Below are positions 25,906-34,237 of a stretch of DNA of 64,000 bases, piece after piece. The notes below the pieces were generated by a model that searched no databases, was not told the DNA's origin, and saw only the letters and a list, made by a program, of their open reading frames with translations. Location: NCBI GenBank assembly GCA_016178705.1, contig JACOST010000014.1, positions 744,001 to 808,000 of the forward strand, in the 5' to 3' direction. Origin of the DNA: Deltaproteobacteria bacterium. GTDB lineage: Bacteria; Desulfobacterota; Binatia; HRBIN30; JACQVA1. A program made the translations under genes and the position numbers. Position 1 is the stretch's first letter. Every line of letters begins with the position of its first letter.

Positions 25906-26759
25906 CCCCGAGGCGATCTCCCGCGGTTATTGCGAACGAGGTCCGGCTACTTCGGACGCAATTTGCGGGAGCATTCGCCCTGGTGGAGGGCCGTGATGAC
26001 CAGTTGCTCTTCCAGCAACTCACTGAACCCGATGCGTGTCAGATTCGTATAGCGGGAGATAAGGAAAAAGTCTGCGAGGCGATCAGCATCCTGGATGCCG
26101 ACGGATTTGCAGGAGTCGTCGGAATCGTAGACGCAGATTTCGATTCGATCGATGGGGCAGCATCGAGGGACAATATCGTGCGAGGCGATACCCACGATAT
26201 CGAGATGATGCTGATAGCGTCGGGCGCTCTCGATCGGTTGTTGGCGGAGTATGCAAGTCCAGCGAAACTTCAACACTTTGAGGATACTGTCGAGATGTCG
26301 GTGCGAACTGCTCTCAACAAACTCTCACTCCCGCTCGGGCATCTACGGTTGGAATCAAGGCGCAAGAAAATTGGGTTGCGTTTCGATGGTCTAGACATTC
26401 CAGCCTTTGTTGATCCGGACCTTCTCCAGGTTGACTATGCTCGGATGGTGCGAGAAGTGAAAAATCATTCGCAGCGACCAGAGTTGGACGGACCCGAGCT
26501 TGAGCGCGCCGTGCGCCGGTTAGAGGCGAACGGGTACGACCCTTTTGTTGTCTGCAACGGCCATGATGTCGTGGCCGTCTTGTCGTTTCTCTTGCGGAGA
26601 ATCATTGGCTCTCAGCCTGCCGTCGCCATCACGCCAACTGCGCTTGAACGATCTCTGCGTCTGGCCTGCGACCGGCACGAGTTCGCGACGACGGCCCTTC
26701 ATCAAGAGCTGCGCGATTGGGAGGCAAGAAATCAAGGGTTCAAACTACTGCCATACTAG
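25902..26759 (+). CDS. DUF4435 TOPRIM-like effector, AriB-like (PARIS component candidate)
   Basis: 285 aa, GTG start overlapping the ATPase stop (GTGA). The N-terminal half has the TOPRIM pattern: Glu29 in FALVEGRDDQLLF, then DADFD at 77-81, followed by the HDIEMMLI motif typical of DUF4435. In PARIS, AriB is held by AriA and when released cleaves host tRNA-Lys, stopping phage growth. Both catalytic acids are present, so it looks functional. The C-terminal half (residues 120-285) is helical and matches the usual length. Its low GC and accessory context agree with a transferred defence gene. I infer PARIS from domains and order only. Confidence 0.72.
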   Translation: MTPRRSPAVIANEVRLLRTQFAGAFALVEGRDDQLLFQQLTEPDACQIRIAGDKEKVCEAISILDADGFAGVVGIVDADFDSIDGAASRDNIVRGDTHDIEMMLIASGALDRLLAEYASPAKLQHFEDTVEMSVRTALNKLSLPLGHLRLESRRKKIGLRFDGLDIPAFVDPDLLQVDYARMVREVKNHSQRPELDGPELERAVRRLEANGYDPFVVCNGHDVVAVLSFLLRRIIGSQPAVAITPTALERSLRLACDRHEFATTALHQELRDWEARNQGFKLLPY

Positions 26760-26969
26760 GCCGGTCTCCAAAGCGGTTGACCGCGGTCGCAGCTTTGCCA
26801 AGCTCCAGGGTCAGCCCTTGAAAGTAGAATATTGCAACGGTCCCGGGTCACCGGCGAATGCCGCTGGAGTCTCGCCGCGACGCTTCCGTCAGGCAGCGAG
26901 AGGAGATCGCAAAATCTTCGGAGATTGGCTCGCCGCTTCTCGCTGCCCCCGCACGCTCTCTTCAATGCC

Positions 26970-28145
26970 TCAGACTCGATCGCTGCGCTTGGCGCGTCGC
27001 GGGCGCTTCACTCGGTCGGCGCCGCAGGCTTCGGCGTGCCGCTGTAGCGCCGCGTCGAGCGCCTGCTCGTCCAGCTCGTGATCTGGTTCGCGATAGAGGC
27101 GTTCGATCACCAGCGTGTTGTCCACGACGCGGCCTTCAACCCTTCCGACCAACTCGCCGCGGTGCAACAGGGGGCTGACGTAATATCCCCAGCGGCGCAA
27201 CTTGGCCGGCTTGTAAACTTCCCACACGTACTCGAAGCCCCACAGTTGGCGCACCAGATCGCGGTCCCACAAGAGCGCGTCGAGCGGGCCGAGGATGCGC
27301 ATGCGATCGTCGGGATCGATCGCTTTGCGATCACGGAAGCCGCGCGGGGCAAGATACTGTCGACTCGCGCCGTCGATCGTCACCGCTTCGATCGCGCCCT
27401 CGGCGATCAGCTCGTCCACCAACCCCGATGTCCGCGCCGCGCGGAGCATGGACCAGCACGCGCCGCCGCTGCGCGCCAATAGGCCGGTTGACTGCACGCG
27501 TTCGAGCAAGGCGAAGCGCTCGAAGGCGTGCTCGCACTGTAATCCGTGCACGTGCGCGAGCGCGCGGTCGGGGACATCGTAGAGCTTGCCGCGCGATCGG
27601 TCGCGGCCGCAGACGACGATGCGGCACTGCGTCCACAGGATTTCGAGCGCCATACTCGTCGCTTTCGCGGTGCCCTTCCAGCCGCTCCAGTTCACCGGCA
27701 CGACGCGGCCATGATCTTCGAGTTCGGCGGCCGAGATCGGGCCGCGCGCGCGCACCTCGGCGAGTACCGCGCGGAGGATCTTCGGATCGACCTTGTGCGT
27801 CCGTTCCGCCAGTCGCCACCACGGCGTCTCGATCGCTTGATCGCGCCAGTACGGGAATGCGCGCGTCACGATCAGACAGCGCTCCTTCGCGAAGTGCTCG
27901 AACGCGTGACCGGGCAGGAGGTGTCGATAGACATCGCCACGCACGATACCGTCGACGCGAGCGAGCGCGACAAGATCAGCGTTCGTGCCCATCGGATCGA
28001 GCGGGTCGATCTGCACGCAACCGAGCCGATCGAGCATCGCCCGCACACCACGCGCGCCGCGTCCCATCACCCGCGCCAGTCCGAGATGGTTGACGAGGAG
28101 CCGCCGCGCGTCTTCCGCGCTGACCGTTGGTGCGGTCGCGCTCAC
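26970..28145 (-). CDS. YcaQ/AlkZ-family DNA glycosylase (winged-helix)
   Basis: 391 aa. The family unhooks DNA interstrand crosslinks and bulky alkyl adducts. The catalytic Q-x-D motif of the YcaQ subgroup is seen at Gln45-Ile46-Asp47 in LGCVQIDPLDP. Other family stretches are RGARGVRAMLDRLG, HAFEHFAKERCLI, MRILGPLDALLWDRDLVRQLWGFEY and WEVYKPAKLRRWGYYVSPLL. Full length for the family. It stands alone; the convergent DUF4435 gene ends 210 bases away, and that gap shows no gene. Confidence 0.88.
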   Translation of the reverse strand: MSATAPTVSAEDARRLLVNHLGLARVMGRGARGVRAMLDRLGCVQIDPLDPMGTNADLVALARVDGIVRGDVYRHLLPGHAFEHFAKERCLIVTRAFPYWRDQAIETPWWRLAERTHKVDPKILRAVLAEVRARGPISAAELEDHGRVVPVNWSGWKGTAKATSMALEILWTQCRIVVCGRDRSRGKLYDVPDRALAHVHGLQCEHAFERFALLERVQSTGLLARSGGACWSMLRAARTSGLVDELIAEGAIEAVTIDGASRQYLAPRGFRDRKAIDPDDRMRILGPLDALLWDRDLVRQLWGFEYVWEVYKPAKLRRWGYYVSPLLHRGELVGRVEGRVVDNTLVIERLYREPDHELDEQALDAALQRHAEACGADRVKRPRRAKRSDRV

Positions 28146-28425
28146 GTTGGCCCTGATGTGACAAGAGCGGATTCACGGCAGAGCACGCCGAGAGCGCCGA
28201 GCCAGAGAGCGGGAGACCACGATGGGGCCAAACGAAAGTCCATTGCCAATGAGGTTTAGAAAACTACTCGAATACTATTGTGCCGACTCTCTCTCCGCGA
28301 TCTCTGCGTTCTCGGCGGTGAAGCTTTGTCAGATCAAGGTTGGTCGGGGGTGCGGGCTATCGCATCGACGAGCAGCAGTCTACGCCAATGACGGTGCGGC
28401 CGACGCGTCGAGCCCAGTGGTGCCC
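28146..28425. repeat. intergenic region with GCCGAGAGCGC-type repeats
   Basis: GCACGCCGAGAGCGCCGAG (about 28177-28195) and its inverse type CTCTGCGTTCTCGGCGGTGAA (about 28303-28323) flank an AT-richer stretch. The same unit recurs at about 28820-28840 and 29245-29275. I see no gene here. Confidence 0.5.
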
Positions 28426-28791
28426 CTACTCGCGCTTGGCGCGGTTCACCGCGCGAAACGCGCCGTAGATTTCGACGAGCATCTCGCGCTGGCGGTCGGT
28501 CAGATGTGGATCGCGGTTGATCTCGCGGACGGAATCGGATTCGTCGACACCGCGCGGATCGATGACTCCGGCTTGCAACTGGAGTGTTTCGGCCGACAGC
28601 CGTAACGCGGTGGCGATCGACTGCACGAGCGTGCGGCTGGGATTGCGCAAGCCTTCTTCGATCTCGCGCAACACGCCCGCCGACACGCCACTCATCTCCG
28701 CCATCTTGCGGAGCGAGATGTTTGCCAACTCGCGTTGGCGGCGGATGTAGTCGCCGATCGATGATGATGGAGAAGTTCGCTTCGTCGCCAC
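28426..28791 (-). CDS. XRE-family HTH transcriptional regulator
   Basis: 121 aa, GTG start. Residues about 12-70 form a Cro/CI-type helix-turn-helix: GDYIRRQRELANISLRKMAE, SGVSAGVLREIEEGLRNPS, TLVQSIATALRLS. The C-terminal half (EINRDPHLTDRQREMLVEIYGAF) is a short helical tail with no ligand domain, similar to many actinobacterial and proteobacterial regulators of this size. Target genes are unknown; the GxxExxY/exb genes upstream on the same strand are the nearest. Confidence 0.85.
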   Translation of the reverse strand: MATKRTSPSSSIGDYIRRQRELANISLRKMAEMSGVSAGVLREIEEGLRNPSRTLVQSIATALRLSAETLQLQAGVIDPRGVDESDSVREINRDPHLTDRQREMLVEIYGAFRAVNRAKRE

Positions 28792-28817
28792 CGACTGTTC
28801 CTACATGCCTAAGGATT

Positions 28818-29285
28818 CTACCGCCGAGAACGCGGAGCGCGCAGAGACGACTGATCCGAGTAGCCGAGAACAAGGCGGCGGAGCCCGTCCTTCAACACCT
28901 TCACATTGAAATTAATCAGCAATCCAACCGTGCAACCTGATAGTTTCAGGTATGAAAGAAGCTGTGCTTCGTGAACGGGGTCCAAATGATCGACCGCCTT
29001 GAGTTCGACAACGACAACCCCCTCCACCAGTAGGTCAATTCGATATCCGCAGTCGAGCTGAACATTCTTGTAGGTGACCGGCAAGGACTTTTGTCGCTCT
29101 ACCGTCAATCCAGATCGCGTCAGCTCGAACACGAGGCAGGCTTCATAGGTGGACTCCAGCAGTCCAGGACCGAGTTCCGTATGAACATCGATCGCGGCTC
29201 CAATGATTCGCTCCGTCACCGTGTCCAGATTGGGTTGCATCTCGGCGGCCTCAGCGCTCTCGGCGGTAGAGTTCAGGCCCCTCAT
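28818..29285 (-). CDS. GxxExxY family protein (PD-(D/E)XK nuclease-like)
   Basis: 155 aa. The eponymous motif is [10 protein letters not shown] (about residues 39-48), followed by [25 protein letters not shown] and [11 protein letters not shown], which supplies the D...ExK of the PD-(D/E)XK fold. [22 protein letters not shown] is also diagnostic. Biochemical role is unproven for the family. Start at 29285 overlaps the exbD stop (ATGA), but residues 2-15 (TAESAEAAE) come from a GCCGAGAGCGC repeat; Met16 at 29240 is the alternative start. The gene may have been inserted behind exbD. Confidence 0.8.
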   Translation of the reverse strand: MRGLNSTAESAEAAEMQPNLDTVTERIIGAAIDVHTELGPGLLESTYEACLVFELTRSGLTVERQKSLPVTYKNVQLDCGYRIDLLVEGVVVVELKAVDHLDPVHEAQLLSYLKLSGCTVGLLINFNVKVLKDGLRRLVLGYSDQSSLRAPRSRR

Positions 29286-29713
29286 CGTTTCGTCGCTTGC
29301 GGTTCGGTGGCGATGGCGAGCTTCTCGGCGCCGGCTTCCTTCGCGATCGTCATGATCTGCACCGCGTCTTCGAGGATCACGGTACGGTCGCCTTGCAGGA
29401 TGACGTGCTTCTCGGTGGCTTTTTCCAGCGCGGCTTGCAGCGCGGAGCGCAGGGCGTCGAGCGCGACGGTCTTGCCGTTCAACTCGATGCGATGATCCGC
29501 CGTGGCGGTGATGATGATACTTGCCGGCTCGCTGCCGCCGGTGCCGGCGCGGGGCAAGTTGACCTTCGTGCCTTGCTGCGTCAGCGCCGTGCTGGTCACC
29601 ATGAAGATGATCAGCAGCACCAAAAAGATGTCGGTGAGCGGAGTGACGTTGATCTCCGCGACGATGTCGCCGCCGTCGCCGCCACCCTCGACATCAACGG
29701 GACTGAGCGACAC
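29282..29713 (-). CDS. exbD: ExbD/TolR-type energy-transducing protein
   Basis: 143 aa. One membrane helix near the N-terminus ([20 protein letters not shown]) contains the proton-path Asp (LTDIFL). A periplasmic domain ([20 protein letters not shown]) ends in an [17 protein letters not shown] strand. It works with ExbB in the inner membrane to power TonB- or Tol-type transport. It overlaps the upstream exbB by 20 bases. No tonB or receptor gene is in the window, so Tol or Ton assignment is open. Confidence 0.87.
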   Translation of the reverse strand: MSLSPVDVEGGGDGGDIVAEINVTPLTDIFLVLLIIFMVTSTALTQQGTKVNLPRAGTGGSEPASIIITATADHRIELNGKTVALDALRSALQAALEKATEKHVILQGDRTVILEDAVQIMTIAKEAGAEKLAIATEPQATKR

Positions 29714-30353
29714 GCGGGTGGCTCCCTTCGCGCGCCGCTGGCGCGGTGAGTTGCATCAGGAACTCGTCCGCCCACTCGCGCAGGACCGCGGCGTGATTGT
29801 TGATGCGAACGATGAACGCGTTGTAGGCGAAAATCGACAGCACGCCGACCAGCAAACCGCCGGCGGTGGCGATTAACGCCTCGGAAATTCCACCGGCCAC
29901 GACTGCGAAACCGCCCGAACCTGCCGCCGCCATGTTTTCAAACGAACGAATGATGCCCAGCACGGTGCCGAACAAGCCGATGAACGGCGCCAAGCTGCCG
30001 ATCGTGCCGAGCAGCCAGATGAAGCGCTTCAGGCCGCGCGCGGCTTCGGCGAGCTTGCGCTGGGCGATGCGGGTGCGCGCGTCAGCGTCCTTCTCGGTTC
30101 CGGTCAACACCGCGCGATACACCGCCGCGAGCGGCGAATCATCGCGGCGACACACCGCCAACGCGTCGGTCACACCGCCCTCGTCGAGGGCTTCCAGCGC
30201 TACGCGCTGCAACCGGCGCGAGCCCGCGGTGGTGCGCCGCAGCGACCACAAGCGCTCGACGATGACCGCGAGACTCACCACCGAACACACGAGCAACGGG
30301 TACATCACCACGCCGCCGTGTTCGATCAGTTCGAGGAATCCAGTCGGTGTCAT
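29694..30353 (-). CDS. exbB: ExbB/TolQ-type proton channel protein
   Basis: 219 aa from MTPTGFLELI (the frame begins at 30374). Three membrane helices: GGVVMYPLLVCSVVSLAVIVE, then the conserved pair LLGTIGSLAPFIGLFGTVLGII and EALIATAGGLLVGVLSIFAYN, which line the proton channel of the MotA/TolQ/ExbB family. Partner of ExbD. The gene faces rmuC divergently, with 165 bases between for both promoters. Confidence 0.88.
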   Translation of the reverse strand: MTPTGFLELIEHGGVVMYPLLVCSVVSLAVIVERLWSLRRTTAGSRRLQRVALEALDEGGVTDALAVCRRDDSPLAAVYRAVLTGTEKDADARTRIAQRKLAEAARGLKRFIWLLGTIGSLAPFIGLFGTVLGIIRSFENMAAAGSGGFAVVAGGISEALIATAGGLLVGVLSIFAYNAFIVRINNHAAVLREWADEFLMQLTAPAAREGSHPRVAQSR

Positions 30354-30517
30354 AGTCAGGCGATTGCCGCGCACGGCGTCCGCACAGCAGGACGAACAAT
30401 CATCGCGTGAGCTATAGCTGAGGCCTGTAGGCCGCGCAATTCAACGGTACGTCGGTGGCCCGCGGGCGTTCACACATGGCCTGCCCGGCGAGTTCCGTGT
30501 TATAGCTCGGCGCCGTT

Positions 30518-31918
30518 ATGGATGTGATGTGGTTCCTCATAGGCGCGGTCGGCGGTGCGATTGCGATGTGGGCGATCGCGCGCGCGCGCGCGCAGGCCCA
30601 GATGGCGGCGCTCGCCGAGCGGCTGAACGCGCGCGAACGTGAGATCGAGGCGACGCAGACGCGCGCGTCCCAGACCGACGACGAGCTGCGGCAGGCGCGG
30701 GCACGCGTCACCGAACTCACCGCCAAGCACGCCGAATTGAACGCGACGCTGGACAGCGAGCGCCGCAACGCCAGCGAGCGGCTCGCTCAGATCGAGCAGC
30801 TGACGCAGCAACTCACCGACACTTTCAAGGCGCTCTCAAGCGACGCGCTGCGCAGCAACAATCAATCGTTCATCGAGCTCGCCAAGGCCACGTTGGAAAA
30901 GTTTCAGGGTGACGCGAAGAGCGATCTCGAACAACGCCAGAAGGCGGTCGAAACTCTGGTCATGCCGCTCAAGGAATCGCTGCAGAAGGTTGACGCGCAG
31001 ATCCAGACCCTCGAACAAACGCGCCAGCATGCGTATGGCAGCTTGACGCAGCAGGTGCGGTCGCTGCTGGAGAGTCAAGAAAAGCTCCAAGCGGAGACCG
31101 GCAACTTGGTGAAGGCGCTGCGGTCGCCGACGGTACGCGGTCGCTGGGGTGAGATTCAGCTCAAGCGCGTGGTCGAGTTCGCCGGCATGATCGCGCACTG
31201 CGACTTTGTCGAACAGGAGACCGTGACGACGGAGGATGGCCGGCTGCGTCCCGATGTGGTGATCAAATTACCCGGCGGTAAGCAGATCGTGATCGACGCC
31301 AAGACGCCGCTGCAGGCCTACCTCGATGCGTTGGAAGCACCGGACGATGCGGCCCGTGTCGCCAAACTGAAGGACCACGCGCGGCAACTGCGCACGCATA
31401 TGAGCCAGCTGGCTTCCAAGGCGTATTGGTCGCAGTTTCCGTCGACGCCTGAGTTTGTGGTGATGTTCTTGCCCGGCGAATCCTTCTTCAGCGCCGCGCT
31501 CGAACAAGATCCGTCGCTGATCGAGGAGGGCGTCACCAATCGCGTCGTGCTCGCCACCCCGACGACGCTGATCGCTCTGCTGCGCGCCGTTTCGTACGGA
31601 TGGACGCAGGAGCAACTCGCCGCCAACGCGCAGCAGATCAGCGATCTGGGCAAGCAGCTCTATGAACGGATTGCGACGCTGGCCGGGCACTTCGACGATT
31701 TGCGCAAAGCGCTGCAACGCAGCGTCGAATCCTACAACAGCGCCGTCGGCTCGTTTGAGAGTCGTGTGCTCGTCGGCGCGCGGCGTTTCAAGGAGTTGGG
31801 CGCCAGTCCCGCGCAAGAGATCGACGCGCCGCGCACGATCGAGACCACCGCGCGCGCGTTGCAGGCGCCCGAGGAGCAAGTGACGCTGCCGCTGCCGTCG
31901 GTGGCGGACAAGGCGTAA
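30518..31918 (+). CDS. rmuC: RmuC-family DNA recombination limiting protein
   Basis: 466 aa. An N-terminal membrane helix (MWFLIGAVGGAIAMWAIA) precedes a long coiled coil (about 25-200). The conserved nuclease-like core follows, beginning at RSPTVRGRWGEIQLKRVVE and running through RLRPDVVIKLPGGKQIVIDAKTPL and FVVMFLPGESFFSAAL to PTTLIALLRAVSYGW. RmuC limits rearrangements at inverted repeats. That is notable in a genome with many inverted intergenic repeats, though no link is shown. Confidence 0.92.
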   Translation: MDVMWFLIGAVGGAIAMWAIARARAQAQMAALAERLNAREREIEATQTRASQTDDELRQARARVTELTAKHAELNATLDSERRNASERLAQIEQLTQQLTDTFKALSSDALRSNNQSFIELAKATLEKFQGDAKSDLEQRQKAVETLVMPLKESLQKVDAQIQTLEQTRQHAYGSLTQQVRSLLESQEKLQAETGNLVKALRSPTVRGRWGEIQLKRVVEFAGMIAHCDFVEQETVTTEDGRLRPDVVIKLPGGKQIVIDAKTPLQAYLDALEAPDDAARVAKLKDHARQLRTHMSQLASKAYWSQFPSTPEFVVMFLPGESFFSAALEQDPSLIEEGVTNRVVLATPTTLIALLRAVSYGWTQEQLAANAQQISDLGKQLYERIATLAGHFDDLRKALQRSVESYNSAVGSFESRVLVGARRFKELGASPAQEIDAPRTIETTARALQAPEEQVTLPLPSVADKA

Positions 31919-32013
31919 CGAGAAGCGGGCGCATGGCTGTGCGCCCGGAGGCGTGAACGTTGCGCCGGCTCGGAGCGCAGGCGCCCTTACACATGAGGTC
32001 TCGTCCAAGCCCG

Positions 32014-32140
32014 CGCGCTTCGAGACGGCCCCTGAGAAGATGGGTCCTCCTCAGCGTGAGCGGTAGAATAGATCGTAAACTCACAACCCAACCGCTCGCC
32101 CTGAGGAGCCGCCTTCTTCTGGCGGCGTCTCGAAGGGCGC
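32014..32140. mobile_element. palindromic MITE/REP-like element, copy 2
   Basis: GCGCTTCGAGACGGCCCCTGAGAAG...GGGTCCTCCTCAGCGTGAGCGG pairs with CCGCTCGCCCTGAGGAGCCGCC...GGCGGCGTCTCGAAGGGCGC. The CTTCGAGAC and CTCCTCAGxxTGAGCGG blocks are the same as in the copy at 23351-23499, but the outer AGCCCATTGAAAAA arms are absent here. Confidence 0.7.
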
Positions 32141-32167
32141 CGGCCGGAAGTTTGTGTGCAAAGCCGG

Positions 32168-32185
32168 CGCAGGCTAAAGCCTGCG
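32168..32185. repeat. CGCAGGCT-AA-AGCCTGCG palindrome
   Basis: A perfect 8-bp stem with a 2-base centre, followed by GACTAC. A variant (CACAGGCTGGAAGCCTGTG, 49549-49567) lies between the 153-aa gene and pyrF. Short palindromes of this AGGCT/AGCCT type are often dispersed in bacterial genomes; whether they act as terminators is not shown (no T run). Confidence 0.6.
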
Positions 32186-32196
32186 ACTACTGAAGA

Positions 32197-33276
32197 GTGT
32201 CGCGCGTGCCTGACGAGCAAGCCATTCGCATACTTCTCATCGAGTGCTTCGGCGCCAACGCGGACGTGGAGGCGATCGTGCCGCTGGCGGGTGATGCGTC
32301 GACCCGGCGCTACGTGCGCGCGCGATTGCGCGGCGCCGGCGTGCCCGCGTCTGCCGTGGTGATGATCCTGGCTGACAGTGGCCAGTCGATCTCGTCCGAC
32401 GAGTTGGCGGTGTTCAAAACGCCGCCGCACGAGCTGCCGTTCGTCACTGTGCATCGCCTGCTGGCCGCGCTGCGCGTGCGCGTGCCGGCGATCTATCTCG
32501 ACGCCGGTCGGCGAGGGTTCCTCGTGCTCGAAGACGTTGGCGACATGGCGCTGTGGGACTTCATCCAAGACTTGCCGCCGGCGCAGATCGTCACCTGGTA
32601 TCAGCGCGCGATCGATCAGTTGCTCACGATCGTGCTCGACGGTACGCGCCGGCGGGACGACGACCATGTCGCCTTCCAACAAGCCTTTGACGAGCGGCTG
32701 TTCAATTGGGAGTTCGAACACTTCATCGAGTACGCATTGGAGAAGCGTCTGCCGAACCCTGTTCCACCCGCGGAGCTAGGCGAGTTGCGCCGCCACTTTG
32801 GTGCGATCGCCGCTGACCTCGGCGCTGCGCCACGGTTTCTCGCGCATCGCGATTTTCACAGTTGGAATCTCTTCGTCCACGACGCCCGACTCTGGGTGAT
32901 CGATTTTCAGGACGCGCTGCTCGCACCGGCGACCTACGACCTCGGCACACTGCTCGGCGATCGCGACACGCCGCTCAAGATCACGCCGGCGGTGGAGGAC
33001 CAATTGCTCGACTACTACCACGGGCAATGGCAGGCGCGTGGCGGTCCCGCGTGGAGTCGCGACGCGCTGCGCGCGCAATACTTCGCCTGCGCGTTGCAGA
33101 AGGCGTTCAAAGTCGTCGGCCGCTTTCACTATCTCAACATGGTGAAAGGCAAGCCGGGCTACCTGCGCTACTTGCCATCGACGCTGCGGCAACTCCGCCG
33201 CCTCCTCGCCCGCGATCCCGCGCTGAGCAGCGTGCAGACCATTCTCGCACAACATTTCCCCGAGTTGCGCGACTGA
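32197..33276 (+). CDS. amgK: AmgK-like aminosugar (MurNAc/GlcNAc) anomeric kinase
   Basis: 359 aa, GTG start. Aminoglycoside-phosphotransferase fold with the catalytic loop FLAHRDFHSWNLFV (Asp of HRDFH) and metal site WVIDFQDALLAPATYDL. The N-terminal GDASTRRYVRARL and FLVLEDVGD fit the AmgK group. AmgK phosphorylates MurNAc at C1, and the MurU gene next makes UDP-MurNAc, bypassing de novo synthesis and giving fosfomycin tolerance in species that have it. The murU-like gene lies 85 bases downstream, which supports the call. A repeat fills the gap between them. Confidence 0.83.
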   Translation: MSRVPDEQAIRILLIECFGANADVEAIVPLAGDASTRRYVRARLRGAGVPASAVVMILADSGQSISSDELAVFKTPPHELPFVTVHRLLAALRVRVPAIYLDAGRRGFLVLEDVGDMALWDFIQDLPPAQIVTWYQRAIDQLLTIVLDGTRRRDDDHVAFQQAFDERLFNWEFEHFIEYALEKRLPNPVPPAELGELRRHFGAIAADLGAAPRFLAHRDFHSWNLFVHDARLWVIDFQDALLAPATYDLGTLLGDRDTPLKITPAVEDQLLDYYHGQWQARGGPAWSRDALRAQYFACALQKAFKVVGRFHYLNMVKGKPGYLRYLPSTLRQLRRLLARDPALSSVQTILAQHFPELRD

Positions 33277-33311
33277 TCGGCGGCCGCACATGACCGCCCG
33301 ATTCCGAAGCT

Positions 33312-33358
33312 GCCTACTGCCCCCTGCCTACTGCCAACTGTTTCCCGGCCTACTGCCC
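33312..33358. repeat. CTGCCTACTGCC-type near-tandem repeat
   Basis: CTGCCTACTGCCCCCTGCCTACTGCCAACTG...GGCCTACTGCC fills most of the gap between amgK and murU. The complementary type (GTCGGCAGTGGACAGTAGGCAGTGG, 5004-5035) precedes the short-chain dehydrogenase. Confidence 0.7.
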
Positions 33359-33360
33359 TC

Positions 33361-34095
33361 ATGACCCGCGCCATGATCCTCGCCGCCGGCTTCGGTACGC
33401 GCATGCGTCCGTCGACCGACCACACGCCCAAGCCGCTGCTCGACGTCGCGGGACGGCCGTTGATTGCGTATCCGCTGCTGCTCCTACGATCGGCGGGGAT
33501 CACCGAAGTGCTGATCAACCTGCACCATCTCGGCGCACAGATTCGCGCAGCGTTGGGTGACGGGAGCGCGTACGGCGTTCGCATCACGTACTCCGAGGAA
33601 GATCCCATTCTCGACACCGGCGGCGCGATCAAGAACGCGGAGTCCTTTCTGCGCGAAGACACGTTCGCGATCCTCAACGCCGACACGATCGTCGATCTCG
33701 ACCTGCCGGCGATGCTCGCATTCCACCGCGCCCGCGGCGGGATCAGCACGATGATGCTGCGCGACGATCCGGAGGTGGCGCGCTATGGCGCGATCGAAGT
33801 CGATACCGACGATCGCGTGCGCCGTTTTCTCGGCGTTCCCACCGAAGTCGCCATGCCCCTGACGCCACTGATGTACGGCGGCGTGTGGATCTTCGAGCCG
33901 CGCGTCTTCGAGTACATGGAGCGCGGCGTGTACAGTATCGCCAAGCGCACCGCGATCGACCTACTGCGAGCCGGCGAAGTGCTGTATGGCTATCGCTACG
34001 ACGGCTACTGGCGCGTGATCGATACGCCCGACGGCTTAGAGACGGGTCGTCGAGATTTGACAAGCGTACATCTGCGGTTTCTAAACGCCCCGTGA
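33361..34095 (+). CDS. murU: MurU-like MurNAc-1-phosphate uridylyltransferase
   Basis: 244 aa. Nucleotidyltransferase signature MILAAGFGTRMRPSTDHTPKPLLDV at the N-terminus, metal-binding NADTIVDLDLP near residue 100, and a C-terminal YRYDGYWRVIDTPDGL typical of this branch. It would condense MurNAc-1-P with UTP to UDP-MurNAc, downstream of AmgK, in peptidoglycan recycling. Other sugar-1-phosphate transferases look alike; the amgK neighbour decides the call. Confidence 0.83.
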   Translation: MTRAMILAAGFGTRMRPSTDHTPKPLLDVAGRPLIAYPLLLLRSAGITEVLINLHHLGAQIRAALGDGSAYGVRITYSEEDPILDTGGAIKNAESFLREDTFAILNADTIVDLDLPAMLAFHRARGGISTMMLRDDPEVARYGAIEVDTDDRVRRFLGVPTEVAMPLTPLMYGGVWIFEPRVFEYMERGVYSIAKRTAIDLLRAGEVLYGYRYDGYWRVIDTPDGLETGRRDLTSVHLRFLNAP

Positions 34096-34237
34096 GAGCG
34101 GGCGATTTGCTGTACGCAGTAACAGCTTGAGGCGAGGCGCTTGGTAGAGCAAGCAGGAGCTGCGCGGTGAGCGATTCTGCGGGCCGTGTGCGGAGGCTCT
34201 CTGCCAATAGGCGAATCCGCGGCATGATGAAAGTCGA

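Noticed and set aside
30518-31918. rmuC as a sign of a phage or recombination island
   Set aside because: rmuC is a common core gene and its neighbours show no integrase, transposase or attachment repeats.
34096-34237. tRNA-like sequence (GGCGCTTGGTAGAGCAAGCAGG)
   Set aside because: No acceptor stem, anticodon loop or T-loop GGTTCGAATCC can be placed; only a chance D-arm-like string.
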